From assembly GCA_036278595.1 (NCBI GenBank), contig DASUKS010000132.1, positions 1 to 20,508 on the forward strand: 20,508 nucleotides of DNA. Direction: 5' to 3'. The notes beneath the pieces were generated by a model. That model made no database searches and had not been told where the DNA came from. It saw only the letters and a program-made list of their open reading frames with translations. Both the position numbers and the translations under genes were made by a program. This document shows, one piece after another, positions 6,361 through 13,366 of this stretch (position 1 is the stretch's first letter; every line of letters starts with the position of its first letter). This DNA comes from JADMII01 sp036278595. Lineage in GTDB: Bacteria; Chloroflexota; Dehalococcoidia; DSTF01; JACRBR01.

Positions 6361-7332
6361 ATGCCTGACGACCTGACCCGCCGGGACCCCGAGGACGCAT
6401 CGACCGTGGCGGGTACCGGCTTCACGTCCGACCATTCAGCTTCGAACCCGGAAGGACTTCCCCCCGAAGATTCGCCGCGCCCGTCGGCGCAGCACGCCGA
6501 CGAGCCTGACAGCTGGCGCATCGCGCCGGAGGCACACGCCCAGGGCTACGGCGAGCAACTGGATGCCTACGCCGACGTGCCCGCGGCGCTCGAGCTTTCG
6601 TTCAGCAACGCGGATTTGGGGCTGAGCGACCGGGCATTCGAGCGTAGCTTCCCGTATGCGGGTACGGCGGAGCGTAAGCGCCGGGCCAGCAGAACGCGCG
6701 CATTCAAGGTGGGGCGCGAGCTGGTCGAGACGCTCCTCCTCGCGGTCATCATCTTCTTCGCCGTGAAGGCGGTGGTGCAGAACTTCCGGGTCGAGGGGTC
6801 GAGCATGATGCCCTCGCTCCAGAACGACCAGTACCTGCTGGTGAACAAGGCGATCTACTACCGCGTCGACACCCACGAGCTGCACAAATTCCTTCCGTTC
6901 ATCCCGGACAGCAACGGGTCGGACCGGTACCTGTTCCGGGCGCCGAATCGCGGTGATGTCATCGTGTTCAAGTTCCCGCTCGACACGAGCCGGGACTTCA
7001 TCAAGCGTGTGATCGGCGTGCCTGGCGACACGGTGGAGATCCACAACGGCAAGGTCTTCATCAACGGAAGCCCGCTGAACGAGCCGTACGAGGAGTCGCC
7101 GCCGAATTACACGTACGGGCCGAAGACGGTGCCGGCGGGGATGTACTTCGTGCTGGGAGACAACCGGAACAATAGCTACGACTCGCACGCGTGGCAGCAG
7201 CAGTGCAGCGCGCAGCAGGTGTGCGACTTCGTGCCGGAGGGCAACATCATCGGTCAGGCGTGGGTCACGTACTGGCCGTGGAGCGCGCTCGGGTTCGTGA
7301 ACAACAAGACGCTCAAGCCGAGCGCGCCGTAG
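6361..7332 (+). CDS. lepB: Signal peptidase I
   Basis: Signal peptidase I cuts signal peptides from exported proteins at the outer face of the membrane. The 323 residues start with an unusually long, acidic, probably cytoplasmic and disordered region (1-115). One membrane anchor follows (about 121-140), then the S26 peptidase boxes. Box B is GSSMMPSL with catalytic Ser148. Box C is RGDVIVFKFP. Box D is FIKRVIGVPGD with catalytic Lys215. Box E is GDNRNNSYDS (267-276). Cys282 and Cys288 lie in a short insert just after box E and could form a disulfide. The start rests on the in-frame ATG directly behind a -10 box. It diverges from the ECF sigma gene and converges with a methyltransferase gene 13 bp away. 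Confidence 0.96.
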   Translation: MPDDLTRRDPEDASTVAGTGFTSDHSASNPEGLPPEDSPRPSAQHADEPDSWRIAPEAHAQGYGEQLDAYADVPAALELSFSNADLGLSDRAFERSFPYAGTAERKRRASRTRAFKVGRELVETLLLAVIIFFAVKAVVQNFRVEGSSMMPSLQNDQYLLVNKAIYYRVDTHELHKFLPFIPDSNGSDRYLFRAPNRGDVIVFKFPLDTSRDFIKRVIGVPGDTVEIHNGKVFINGSPLNEPYEESPPNYTYGPKTVPAGMYFVLGDNRNNSYDSHAWQQQCSAQQVCDFVPEGNIIGQAWVTYWPWSALGFVNNKTLKPSAP

Positions 7333-7345
7333 TCTCCGCTCTTCC

Positions 7346-8410
7346 CTACTTCTCGGCCACGAACGCCGCGTACAGCGGCTGCTCGAGGTGCAGCTCGCGC
7401 ACGTTGCGCAGGCCCGCGGCGAGCGCCATCTCGCGGACCTCGTTCGCGGTAAAGAAGCCGACGGCGTGCCCGCCCTTCGCGAGGGACTGCGGGATCTCGT
7501 AGAACAGGTCGATGTGGGCAAGCACGGTGGTGTAGTCGCCCTCGGCGTCTTCGATGCGCTCGGCGCCGCGGATCTCGGTGATTAGCAGCAGGCCGTCGTC
7601 CTTGAGGGCGCGGCGGGCGTTCGCGAGCACCGTCGGCGCGTCGTCCATCTCGTGCAGGGAGATCTGCGTGTAGATGAAGTCGAATGCGTCCTCGCTCGTC
7701 AGGTCTTCCGCGCGCATCTCTTCCGCGTGCACGGCTTCGTCCAGCCCCGCGGCATCGACGCGCTCGCGGGCGAGCTGGATCGACGTCGGATCGGGATCGA
7801 GTCCAGTCACGCTGCAGTTCGGGAAGGTGCGGGCGAGCGCGACGAGGCCGGCGCCGGCGCCGCAGCCGAGCTCGAGGATGGTGCCGCCCTCGGCAAGCCT
7901 GCGGCCGAGCTGCGGGAGCTCGGGGAGGAGCACGCTCGGCAGAAAGAGCTCGTACGCGGCCTTGCTGAAGGCGTGGATAGTCTCCACCATCTCGCGGCCG
8001 TAGTCGCCGAAGGGGATCCCTTCGCCGGTGCGCATGCAGTCCTCGACGCGCTCGGCGAGCCGGGACTCGACGGCGAAGTTCGTGACGAGCCCGGCGGCGT
8101 ACTGGAAGTCGTTGTCATCGAGCAGGAGCGAGGCCATGTGCGGCGCCATCGCCAACCGGCCGGTTACCGGGTCGTAGGAGAGGAGGCCAGCGGCGTGGGA
8201 GAGCTTGGCCCACGCACGCAGGTAGCGCTCGTCGACCCCGCATTGTTCGCGCAGCTCGTCGAGCGTGAGGCCGTCTGGCGCGTCGGCGAGCGCACGCAGC
8301 AGGCCGAGCTTGAGGCCGTAGTAGGCGGCACGCAGGGCGGCGGCGCCGGCGGCCCAGGAGAAGACCTTGAGCGCCTGGTCGTCCTTCGTCAGGTAGAGAT
8401 GTTCGATCAT
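7346..8410 (-). CDS. SAM-dependent methyltransferase with N-terminal winged helix
   Basis: This 354-residue protein is built like class I O-methyltransferases. An N-terminal winged-helix/dimerisation part (about 25-100) includes GLKLGLLRALADAPDGLTLDE. A Rossmann methyltransferase domain (about 170-354) follows. The SAM-binding glycine loop is ILELGCGAGAG (178-188), and the acidic end of strand 2 is GLDPD with Asp205. ISLHEMDDAP fits the motif IV/post-IV region. The substrate cannot be named; relatives include small-molecule O-methyltransferases and the transcriptional-regulator-like methyltransferases of actinobacteria. I prefer ATG 8410, preceded by GGAG five bases upstream, over GTG 8416. 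It converges with lepB with only 13 bp between stops, and a neighbouring methyltransferase lies upstream. Confidence 0.9.
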   Translation of the reverse strand: MIEHLYLTKDDQALKVFSWAAGAAALRAAYYGLKLGLLRALADAPDGLTLDELREQCGVDERYLRAWAKLSHAAGLLSYDPVTGRLAMAPHMASLLLDDNDFQYAAGLVTNFAVESRLAERVEDCMRTGEGIPFGDYGREMVETIHAFSKAAYELFLPSVLLPELPQLGRRLAEGGTILELGCGAGAGLVALARTFPNCSVTGLDPDPTSIQLARERVDAAGLDEAVHAEEMRAEDLTSEDAFDFIYTQISLHEMDDAPTVLANARRALKDDGLLLITEIRGAERIEDAEGDYTTVLAHIDLFYEIPQSLAKGGHAVGFFTANEVREMALAAGLRNVRELHLEQPLYAAFVAEK

Positions 8411-8447
8411 CCGCACTCCAGCGGGCGCTGCCGCCCCGGCATCGTCG

Positions 8448-8476
8448 AGATTCGCCGTAACCCATCGTTAAGTCAA
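8448..8476 (-). promoter_or_regulatory. Possible sigma-70 promoter of the winged-helix methyltransferase gene
   Basis: On the minus strand TTGACT (8476-8471), a strong -35 match, is followed after exactly 17 bases by GAATCT (8453-8448), a poor -10. It lies just past the stop of the upstream methyltransferase gene, so the two minus-strand genes may be transcribed separately. Confidence 0.35.
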
Positions 8477-8490
8477 GCGAGGCCGCGCTA

Positions 8491-9153
8491 TCAGACTCGA
8501 TTCGTTCCTTCCGCGAGTGAATCATCGTCCGGAAGCCGGCGCGCCCACACTCCATACAGGGGGTCACCGCCGGGGACCGAACGATCTTCGGCGGTGACTT
8601 CGCCGAAGCAGCCCGACTCGCGGAAGTAGGCGCGGATGAGGACCGCGCGCTCGCGGTCATCGAGCGCGCGCCAGATGCGCACGGCCTTCGTCGGGAACAT
8701 GCGGTTCGAGTAGGTGATGATGAACGGGGCATCGGGCCTGACCACGCGGGCAACATCGCGGAAGACCTCGACCGGCCGGGTGAGGTACTGGATCGACACC
8801 GTGATGACGGCGGCGTCGAACTCGGCATCGGCGAAGGGAAGGCGCGGCTGCGCATTGATGTCGTGGACGACGTGCTCGGTGAGCTGGTCGTTCTCGCGCA
8901 TCTCGACGTCGTTCAGCCCGAGGCCGACGAGCCGCGACGGGTGGAGAGCGTCGGGCATGTGTGAGAGGTAGCTCGACATCAGGTCGAGGACGGCCGACCC
9001 GGGCGGGATGAGCTCGCCGTAGAGGGCGCGGACGGCCGCGATGGCGCCGTCGTCGATGTGCGCGAGGAGACGCGGGACGACGTAGAACCCCGGATCGGGC
9101 GAGTCGTCCTCGCGTTCGAAGAAGCTGGGCTTGAACGGCGATTCGTCGGGCAT
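8491..9153 (-). CDS. SAM-dependent methyltransferase, class I, atypical glycine loop
   Basis: This 220-residue protein has a methyltransferase-11-like fold. Motif I is altered: VLDLMSSYLSHMP (55-67) replaces the usual D-x-G-x-G loop. LPFADAEFDAAVITVSIQYL (105-124) matches motif IV, and FRDVARVVRPDAPFI the following helix and strand. SNRMFPTKAVRIW (149-161) is a distinctive late motif. From memory, the DLMSS-x-SH-x-P and SNRMFPTKA signatures recur in a family found in cyanobacteria and other bacteria with no known substrate. The start is ATG at 9153, placed 7 bases after a TAGACT -10 box, so the mRNA is probably leaderless. It diverges from the phhB-like gene. Confidence 0.87.
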   Translation of the reverse strand: MPDESPFKPSFFEREDDSPDPGFYVVPRLLAHIDDGAIAAVRALYGELIPPGSAVLDLMSSYLSHMPDALHPSRLVGLGLNDVEMRENDQLTEHVVHDINAQPRLPFADAEFDAAVITVSIQYLTRPVEVFRDVARVVRPDAPFIITYSNRMFPTKAVRIWRALDDRERAVLIRAYFRESGCFGEVTAEDRSVPGGDPLYGVWARRLPDDDSLAEGTNRV

Positions 9154-9160
9154 CCCCAGC

Positions 9161-9166
9161 AGTCTA
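9161..9166 (-). promoter_or_regulatory. -10 box giving a leaderless transcript
   Basis: TAGACT on the minus strand, in the context GATAGACT, lies exactly 7 bases before the ATG at 9153. Transcription should start at or next to the A of the start codon. The same GATAGACT-N7-ATG arrangement occurs at 13303-13320 on the plus strand. Confidence 0.5.
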
Positions 9167-9274
9167 TCGTCGGCCGCCGACGGCGGGCATGGGCGGATAA
9201 GGGCGATGTTGGAGGCCGGATGTGCGAGGTTGAGGGCGGGCTAGCCCGAAGCGTCGGCGCGACTGAGGGCGGGT

Positions 9275-9280
9275 TACACT
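9275..9280 (+). promoter_or_regulatory. Possible -10 box of the phhB-led operon
   Basis: TACACT is followed by a predicted start near 9287 and a leader of about 25 bases with GGAGGG close to the ATG at 9312. No convincing -35 is seen. This is the only candidate in the 158-bp divergent gap facing right. Confidence 0.35.
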
Positions 9281-9311
9281 GGGTCAACAGCACGACGACG
9301 GAGGGAAAACG

Positions 9312-9590
9312 ATGCCGAGCCTGAGTGCGACCGAGGTCGACCAGCGCCTGCCGAAGCACGGCGGCTGGACGCGAAAGGGCGATGAGATCAACAAGGAGTT
9401 CGAGTTCAAGGACTTCCGGCAGGCGATGACGTTCGTGAACAAGGTGGCGGACGCTGCGAACGCGGCCGACCACCACCCGGACATCATGATCAGCTACAAC
9501 CACGTGAAGATGACGCTCTCGACGCACAGCGAGGGCGGCGTGACGGAGAAGGACTTCGACCTGGCCGCCAAGATCGATGCCGCCGCCTGA
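9312..9590 (+). CDS. phhB: Pterin-4a-carbinolamine dehydratase
   Basis: This enzyme removes water from 4a-hydroxytetrahydrobiopterin, recycling the pterin cofactor. The 92 residues match the whole family, which is usually about 95-115 long. The diagnostic DHHPDI segment (53-58) holds the two active-site histidines. NKEFEFKDF, QAMTFVNKVAD and HVKMTLSTHS match the conserved core strands and helix. No aromatic amino-acid hydroxylase gene is in the window, so the partner reaction is unknown; in many bacteria these proteins also serve molybdopterin or other roles. GGAGGG precedes the ATG. The gene leads a run of seven rightward genes, and its 3' end overlaps the DedA gene by 14 bp. Confidence 0.93.
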   Translation: MPSLSATEVDQRLPKHGGWTRKGDEINKEFEFKDFRQAMTFVNKVADAANAADHHPDIMISYNHVKMTLSTHSEGGVTEKDFDLAAKIDAAA

Positions 9591-10422
9591 CGGGCCGGGA
9601 AGCGAGCCGGCGGCCGAGGGGGAGCGCGAGCGCGACGCGGCCGACGCGGCCGAGGAGTGGTTGCGGAGGAATATGACCTGGCTCGTCCTCGCGGGCGCGC
9701 TGGTCATGATCCTGCTGCCGCGGCTGTCGCCCTTCGAGGGGCTGAACAGCTACCTGAACGTCTTCCAGCGTCTGAGCGAGTGGACGATCGCGCGGCTCCA
9801 GTCGCTGTTCGCGGACTACGGCTACTACGTCGTGTTCTTCGGCGTGCTGATGGAGAACAGCATGCTGCTGGGGCTGTTGATACCGGGCACGATCGTGCTC
9901 ATCCTCGCCGGCCTGTCGGCGCAGAACGGCTCGATCAATCTGCCCGCGGTGGTCGCGCTCGGGATCGCGGGCGCTGTGCTGGGGGACACGATCAGCTACC
10001 TGCTGGGGCGGCTCGGGTGGACAAAGGTCTTCGAGCGGTTCGGGCTGGAAGAGATGCTCGACAAGGTGCGCCGGCCGATGGAGACCAACCGGCGCTGGAT
10101 CCTCTTCGGGTATCACTTCGCCGGCTACTCCAGGGCCGTCGGGCCGATCGCGGCGGGGATCTTCCGCATCCCCTACCGGAAATGGGCGCCGTTTGACCAT
10201 GCCGGGGCGACGGTGTGGGTGATGGCGTACGTGGCGATCGGTGTTGTGCTCGGACTGTTCGGGCTCCAGTTCGGCGATACGAAGCGGATGGCGAAGTTCA
10301 TCGAGCTGTTCTTCACGGGCCTGCTAATCGTCGCCATCGCCGGTGTGGTCTGGCGCGAGTACCGGACGCAGCAGCGGGAGAAGGCGGCGGCGCCGCTGGC
10401 GGTGGCATCGGACGAAGACTAG
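9577..10422 (+). CDS. DedA/VTT-domain family membrane protein
   Basis: DedA proteins are inner-membrane proteins now linked to lipid flipping and membrane-potential maintenance. The 281 residues show a charged, disordered N-terminus (1-30), an initial span (33-50) and the conserved VTT core. MENSMLLGLLIPGTIVLILAG (92-112) is the family's E-x(n)-P-G re-entrant segment. LGDTISYLLGRLGW (135-148) and FAGYSRAVGPIAAG (181-194) match the second re-entrant motif with its Arg and Pro. Two more spans follow (about 208-232 and 243-260), with a polar tail. The start ATG lies inside the preceding gene (14-bp overlap), suggesting coupling. Confidence 0.92.
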   Translation: MPPPDGPGSEPAAEGERERDAADAAEEWLRRNMTWLVLAGALVMILLPRLSPFEGLNSYLNVFQRLSEWTIARLQSLFADYGYYVVFFGVLMENSMLLGLLIPGTIVLILAGLSAQNGSINLPAVVALGIAGAVLGDTISYLLGRLGWTKVFERFGLEEMLDKVRRPMETNRRWILFGYHFAGYSRAVGPIAAGIFRIPYRKWAPFDHAGATVWVMAYVAIGVVLGLFGLQFGDTKRMAKFIELFFTGLLIVAIAGVVWREYRTQQREKAAAPLAVASDED

Positions 10423-10505
10423 GCGGCACGGGCCGGCGGATTTGTTACCATTTTCACCGAGCCGCGCGCCCGCGCGGCAGCTTCCAGCAGCAGCTTCGAG
10501 CAGCG

Positions 10506-11051
10506 GTGTCCCTGAGCGTTGTGTCGCATCCTCTCCCCGACTTTCTCCGCCCCGGCCTGGACCTCGTCTTCGTGGGGATCAACCCCGGCATCAAGTCGGC
10601 GGAGACCGGTCACCACTACGCCGGACCGGGGAACGCCTTCTGGCCGCTGCTGTACGAGAGCGGCCTCGTGAGCGAACCGCTGACATACGAGCAGGACGCG
10701 CGGGTGCTGGAGTGGGCGATCGGGCTGACGAACATGGTGCAGCGGGCGTCGCGGTCGGTGAGCGACCTCTCGCGCGACGAGTTGCGCGCGGGTGCGGCGG
10801 AGCTTCGCCGGAAGCTCGAGCGATACGCGCCGCGCGTCGTGTGCTTCAACGGGAAGGTGATCTACGACGTGTACGCCGGACACGGCGCGAAGTTCGGGCG
10901 GCAGACGGAGCGCATCGGCGAGGCGCTGGTGTACGTGATGCCATCGACGAGCGCACGGACGGCGGCGTACCACCGCGCGGATAAGCTTCGGTTCTTCGAA
11001 GAGCTGCGTCAGTTGGTGCGATCGAGCGGCGGCGAGCAGGAGGTCGCGTGA
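10506..11051 (+). CDS. mug: G/T(U)-mismatch-specific DNA glycosylase (TDG/MUG family)
   Basis: This enzyme excises uracil or thymine from G mismatches in base-excision repair. The active-site motif is VFVGINPGIKSAETGHHYAG, whose NPG asparagine matches the key Asn of MUG and human TDG. AFWPLLYESGL follows as usual. The second motif is MPSTSARTAAYHRADK, close to the MPSSSAR of TDG and unlike the NPSGLN of E. coli Mug. The protein is about 181 residues from GTG 10506, or 176 from GTG 10521; neither has a clear ribosome-binding site. The frame stays open upstream to 10215 inside the DedA gene, but that part is a shadow. The stop overlaps the next ATG in TGATG. Confidence 0.92.
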   Translation: MSLSVVSHPLPDFLRPGLDLVFVGINPGIKSAETGHHYAGPGNAFWPLLYESGLVSEPLTYEQDARVLEWAIGLTNMVQRASRSVSDLSRDELRAGAAELRRKLERYAPRVVCFNGKVIYDVYAGHGAKFGRQTERIGEALVYVMPSTSARTAAYHRADKLRFFEELRQLVRSSGGEQEVA

Positions 11052-11605
11052 TGAGCGAATCCGCGCGGGCAAACGATCTGCCGATCTTCTCGCCGCGGCT
11101 CGACGAGCTGATGGAAAGCATGCTGGCCGGCGAGGCGCCGAACGTCGGGCGCTTCTGCGGTTACTGCTACACGCCGCTCGGGCGGAAGGCCGACGTCTGC
11201 CCGCACTGCGCGCGGACGACATCCGAGTACGAACCGGTGGCCAAGATCCCGACGGACTTCTTCGTGCTGTACAAGCGGATGCGGCGGCGCGAGAGCATCA
11301 TCGTAAACTCGTTCGCGTTCGCGGGGCTCGGGCTCGGCTTAGTGGTGTTCATCGCGATGGTGGCCATCGCCGTATACCGCTACAACGCGTCGCTCTGGTG
11401 GATGGCTGCCGCAACGGTCGTGCTGATCGTCGGCGGGCGCGTGTTCGCCGGCATCCTCGGCGGCTGGATCGGCGATTCAATCGGCTACGACGTGGCCCAA
11501 CGGAAGCTGGCGGTCGAGTGGGCGGCGTACGAGCGAGTGCGCGAGGCGCGGCGCTCGGGCACCGTCCCGACCGCTGATCCCGCTCCGGCCCCCGGCCGCG
11601 CCTGA
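11051..11605 (+). CDS. Zinc-ribbon membrane protein, function unknown
   Basis: The 184 residues contain a small zinc ribbon, C-x2-C (36, 39) and C-x2-C (50, 53), in FCGYCYTPLGRKADVCPHC. Two membrane spans follow (about 86-108 and 115-139). The C-terminal part (140-170) is charged and helical, and a Pro/Ala-rich tail ends the protein. The ribbon and tail are probably cytoplasmic. The segment between the spans contains many small residues (GGRVFAGILGGW), which suggests tight helix packing. The ATG overlaps the glycosylase stop (TGATG), and prmA follows 6 bp after the stop, so it sits mid-operon. I do not recognise a named family. Confidence 0.82.
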   Translation: MSESARANDLPIFSPRLDELMESMLAGEAPNVGRFCGYCYTPLGRKADVCPHCARTTSEYEPVAKIPTDFFVLYKRMRRRESIIVNSFAFAGLGLGLVVFIAMVAIAVYRYNASLWWMAAATVVLIVGGRVFAGILGGWIGDSIGYDVAQRKLAVEWAAYERVREARRSGTVPTADPAPAPGRA

Positions 11606-11611
11606 TCCCGC

Positions 11612-12520
11612 TTGCGATACACGGAACTCACGGTGCTCGTCGATCCGGCGCAGGCCGAGCTTGCGGCCGATGTGCTGCGCACCGTCGTGAGCGCAGGCGT
11701 GTCGATCGAGGCGCCGTTCACACAGCCCGATCTGGAGTCGGACGCGGTCCCGCGCGGTGACGGCGCGGCCATGCTGCGCACGTACCTTGGCGAGAGCGAA
11801 GACGCGGCCGCGGCCGTGCGCATCGCGGCGGACGCGTTCATCGCGGCGGGGATCGCGGCGAGCGTGAGCCGGCGGGAGGTCGACGAGCAGGACTGGGCGG
11901 AGGCGTGGAAGGAGCACTTCGACGTAGAGCGATTCGGGCGCATGGTCGTCGTGCCTTCGTGGCGGTCGTACGACCGGCAGGATGGCGACGTCGTGATGAC
12001 GCTCGACCCCGGGATGGCGTTCGGGACGGGGCAGCACGAGACGACGCGCATGTGCCTGGAGGCGCTCGATGCGCGGGTGCATGCGGGCATGCGCGTCCTC
12101 GACGCGGGATGCGGCTCGGGGATCCTCTCGATCGCGGCGGCGAAGCTTCGGGCGCGCGAGGTGCTGGCGGTCGACGTCGATCCGGACTGCGTGCGGATCA
12201 CGCGCGAGAACGCGGAGCAGAACGGCGTGAGTGCTGTCGTTCGCGCGGTGCAGATCGTGGCGGACGACCACGCATGGGTGCGCGGGCAGCGGTTCGATGT
12301 GATTGTGGCGAACATCATCGCCGCGGTGATCATCGAGCTGGCGCCGGTGTTCGCCGTCGCGTTGGAGATGAGCGGGCGGTTGATCGCATCGGGGATCATC
12401 GCAGCGCGGGAGGACGCGGTGCGGCGCGCGCTCGAGGGGGCCGGGCTGCGCGTCGAGAGCGTGCGGACGATGGGCGAGTGGCGCTGCATCGAGGCGATGC
12501 GCGACGGTGGTGCGGCGTGA
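11612..12520 (+). CDS. prmA: Ribosomal protein L11 methyltransferase
   Basis: PrmA trimethylates ribosomal protein L11 using SAM. The 302 residues have the family's N-terminal L11-recognition domain (about 1-90; opening RYTELTVLV), a linker containing WAEAWKEHF, and a class I methyltransferase domain. The PrmA signature LDPGMAFGTGQHETTR (131-146) is complete. Motif I is VLDAGCGSGILSIAA (162-176), the SAM-binding acid is in AVDVDPD, and VANII (232-236) is the motif IV N-P-x-Y-like site. The start is TTG at 11612, 6 bp after the previous stop; no earlier start fits the family. The 3' end overlaps rsmE in GTGA. Confidence 0.95.
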   Translation: MRYTELTVLVDPAQAELAADVLRTVVSAGVSIEAPFTQPDLESDAVPRGDGAAMLRTYLGESEDAAAAVRIAADAFIAAGIAASVSRREVDEQDWAEAWKEHFDVERFGRMVVVPSWRSYDRQDGDVVMTLDPGMAFGTGQHETTRMCLEALDARVHAGMRVLDAGCGSGILSIAAAKLRAREVLAVDVDPDCVRITRENAEQNGVSAVVRAVQIVADDHAWVRGQRFDVIVANIIAAVIIELAPVFAVALEMSGRLIASGIIAAREDAVRRALEGAGLRVESVRTMGEWRCIEAMRDGGAA

Positions 12521-13266
12521 CGCGGCGGTTCTACGTGCCGGCGGACACGATCGCCGGCGACAGCGTCGAGATCGACGGCGACCTGGCGCATCGGATTGTG
12601 AAGGTGCTGCGGCTGCGCGCTGGCGACGAGATCGCGCTGTTCGACGGCAGCGGGACGGACGCACGCGTCCGGATCGACGCCGTCATGGCGCACGTCGTTA
12701 CGGCGACGGTCGTCGAGCGCGCGCCGGGGCCGATGGAGCCGCGTGTGGGGGTGAGCCTGTACCAGTCGATCACGAAGGGCGAGCGGTTCGAGTGGCTGCT
12801 GGAGAAGGGGACGGAGATCGGCGTGTCGCGCTTCGTGCCACTGATCACGGCGCGCTCGGTGGTGCGGACCGCGGGCGAGGGCAACCGCATGGAGCGCTGG
12901 CGGCGGATCGTCGTCGAGGCGACGGAGCAGTGCGAGCGAAGCCGCGTGCCGGAGATCGAGCAGCCAATGTCACTCGATGACGCGCTGCGGGCCGCGACGG
13001 GCGTGCTGCTGCTGCCGTACGAGGCGGCGGGCGAGACCGCGCGCACGGTGCAGGCCGCGCTCGACGCGTCGATCGACGAGCTGTTCGCGTGCGACGAGGT
13101 CAGCGTGTTCATTGGGCCCGAGGGCGGATACGAGCCGGCGGAAGTCGAGCGCGCGAAGGAGCACGGCGCGCTCGTCGTGACGATGGGCCAACGGGTGATG
13201 CGATCGGAAACGGCGGGAATGGTGGCCGCGACGCTGGTCATGCACGCCGTGGGCGCGCTCGGCTGA
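12517..13266 (+). CDS. rsmE: 16S rRNA m3U1498 methyltransferase
   Basis: RsmE methylates N3 of U1498 in 16S rRNA. The 249 residues begin with a PUA-like RNA-binding part (about 1-70; HRIVKVLRLRAGDEI). The SPOUT methyltransferase domain follows, with its trefoil-knot motifs FIGPEGGYEPAEVE (198-211) and MGQRVMRSETAGMVA (223-237), which form the SAM pocket. LLEKGTEIGVSRFVPL and ATEQCERSRVPEI are also typical. The start is GTG at 12517, overlapping the prmA stop as GTGA. The frame is open far upstream inside prmA, but that extension does not look like protein. prmA-rsmE is a common bacterial gene pair, so both serve ribosome maturation. Confidence 0.95.
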   Translation: MTRRFYVPADTIAGDSVEIDGDLAHRIVKVLRLRAGDEIALFDGSGTDARVRIDAVMAHVVTATVVERAPGPMEPRVGVSLYQSITKGERFEWLLEKGTEIGVSRFVPLITARSVVRTAGEGNRMERWRRIVVEATEQCERSRVPEIEQPMSLDDALRAATGVLLLPYEAAGETARTVQAALDASIDELFACDEVSVFIGPEGGYEPAEVERAKEHGALVVTMGQRVMRSETAGMVAATLVMHAVGALG

Positions 13267-13304
13267 CGCCTCCGGTCCTGGCGTGCGGCACGGTGAACCG
13301 CCGA

Positions 13305-13310
13305 TAGACT
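13305..13310 (+). promoter_or_regulatory. -10 box ahead of a leaderless micro-ORF
   Basis: TAGACT, in the context GATAGACT, lies 7 bases before an ATG at 13318. Transcription would start at about that ATG. It gives the PfkB-family gene its own promoter inside an otherwise continuous operon. No -35 match is visible. Confidence 0.45.
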
Positions 13311-13317
13311 TACGCTC

Positions 13318-13359
13318 ATGCCGGCCCGGAAACAACACGAAACCAACCACCGTGCCTGA
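13318..13359 (+). CDS. Putative leaderless 13-codon leader ORF (MPARKQHETNHRA)
   Basis: ATG at 13318 opens a 13-residue ORF ending with TGA at 13357-13359. Its ATG sits where transcription from the GATAGACT box should begin. Its stop overlaps the in-frame GTG (13352) of the kinase gene and lies 7 bases before the kinase ATG at 13367. Neither kinase start has a good ribosome-binding site, so ribosomes finishing this ORF could reinitiate on the kinase. This is inference from layout; the peptide itself shows no family. Confidence 0.35.
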   Translation: MPARKQHETNHRA

Positions 13360-13366
13360 GCACCGC

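Noticed and set aside
6436..7521. Minus-strand frame of 361 residues opposite lepB
   Set aside because: LepB has all catalytic boxes; this frame is Arg-rich and has no domain.
10215..10505. 97-residue N-terminal extension of the DNA glycosylase
   Set aside because: It lies in another frame of the DedA gene and is Arg/Gly-rich shadow sequence; the glycosylase domain starts near HPLPDFL.
11905..12516. Long N-terminal extension of RsmE inside prmA
   Set aside because: prmA is clearly coding in its own frame, and RsmE starts at the GTG overlapping the prmA stop.
13283..13366. Upstream extension of the PfkB kinase to an ATG at 13283
   Set aside because: The extra residues look unlike a kinase N-terminus and would cover the -10 box; MRIGVVG is the expected first strand.
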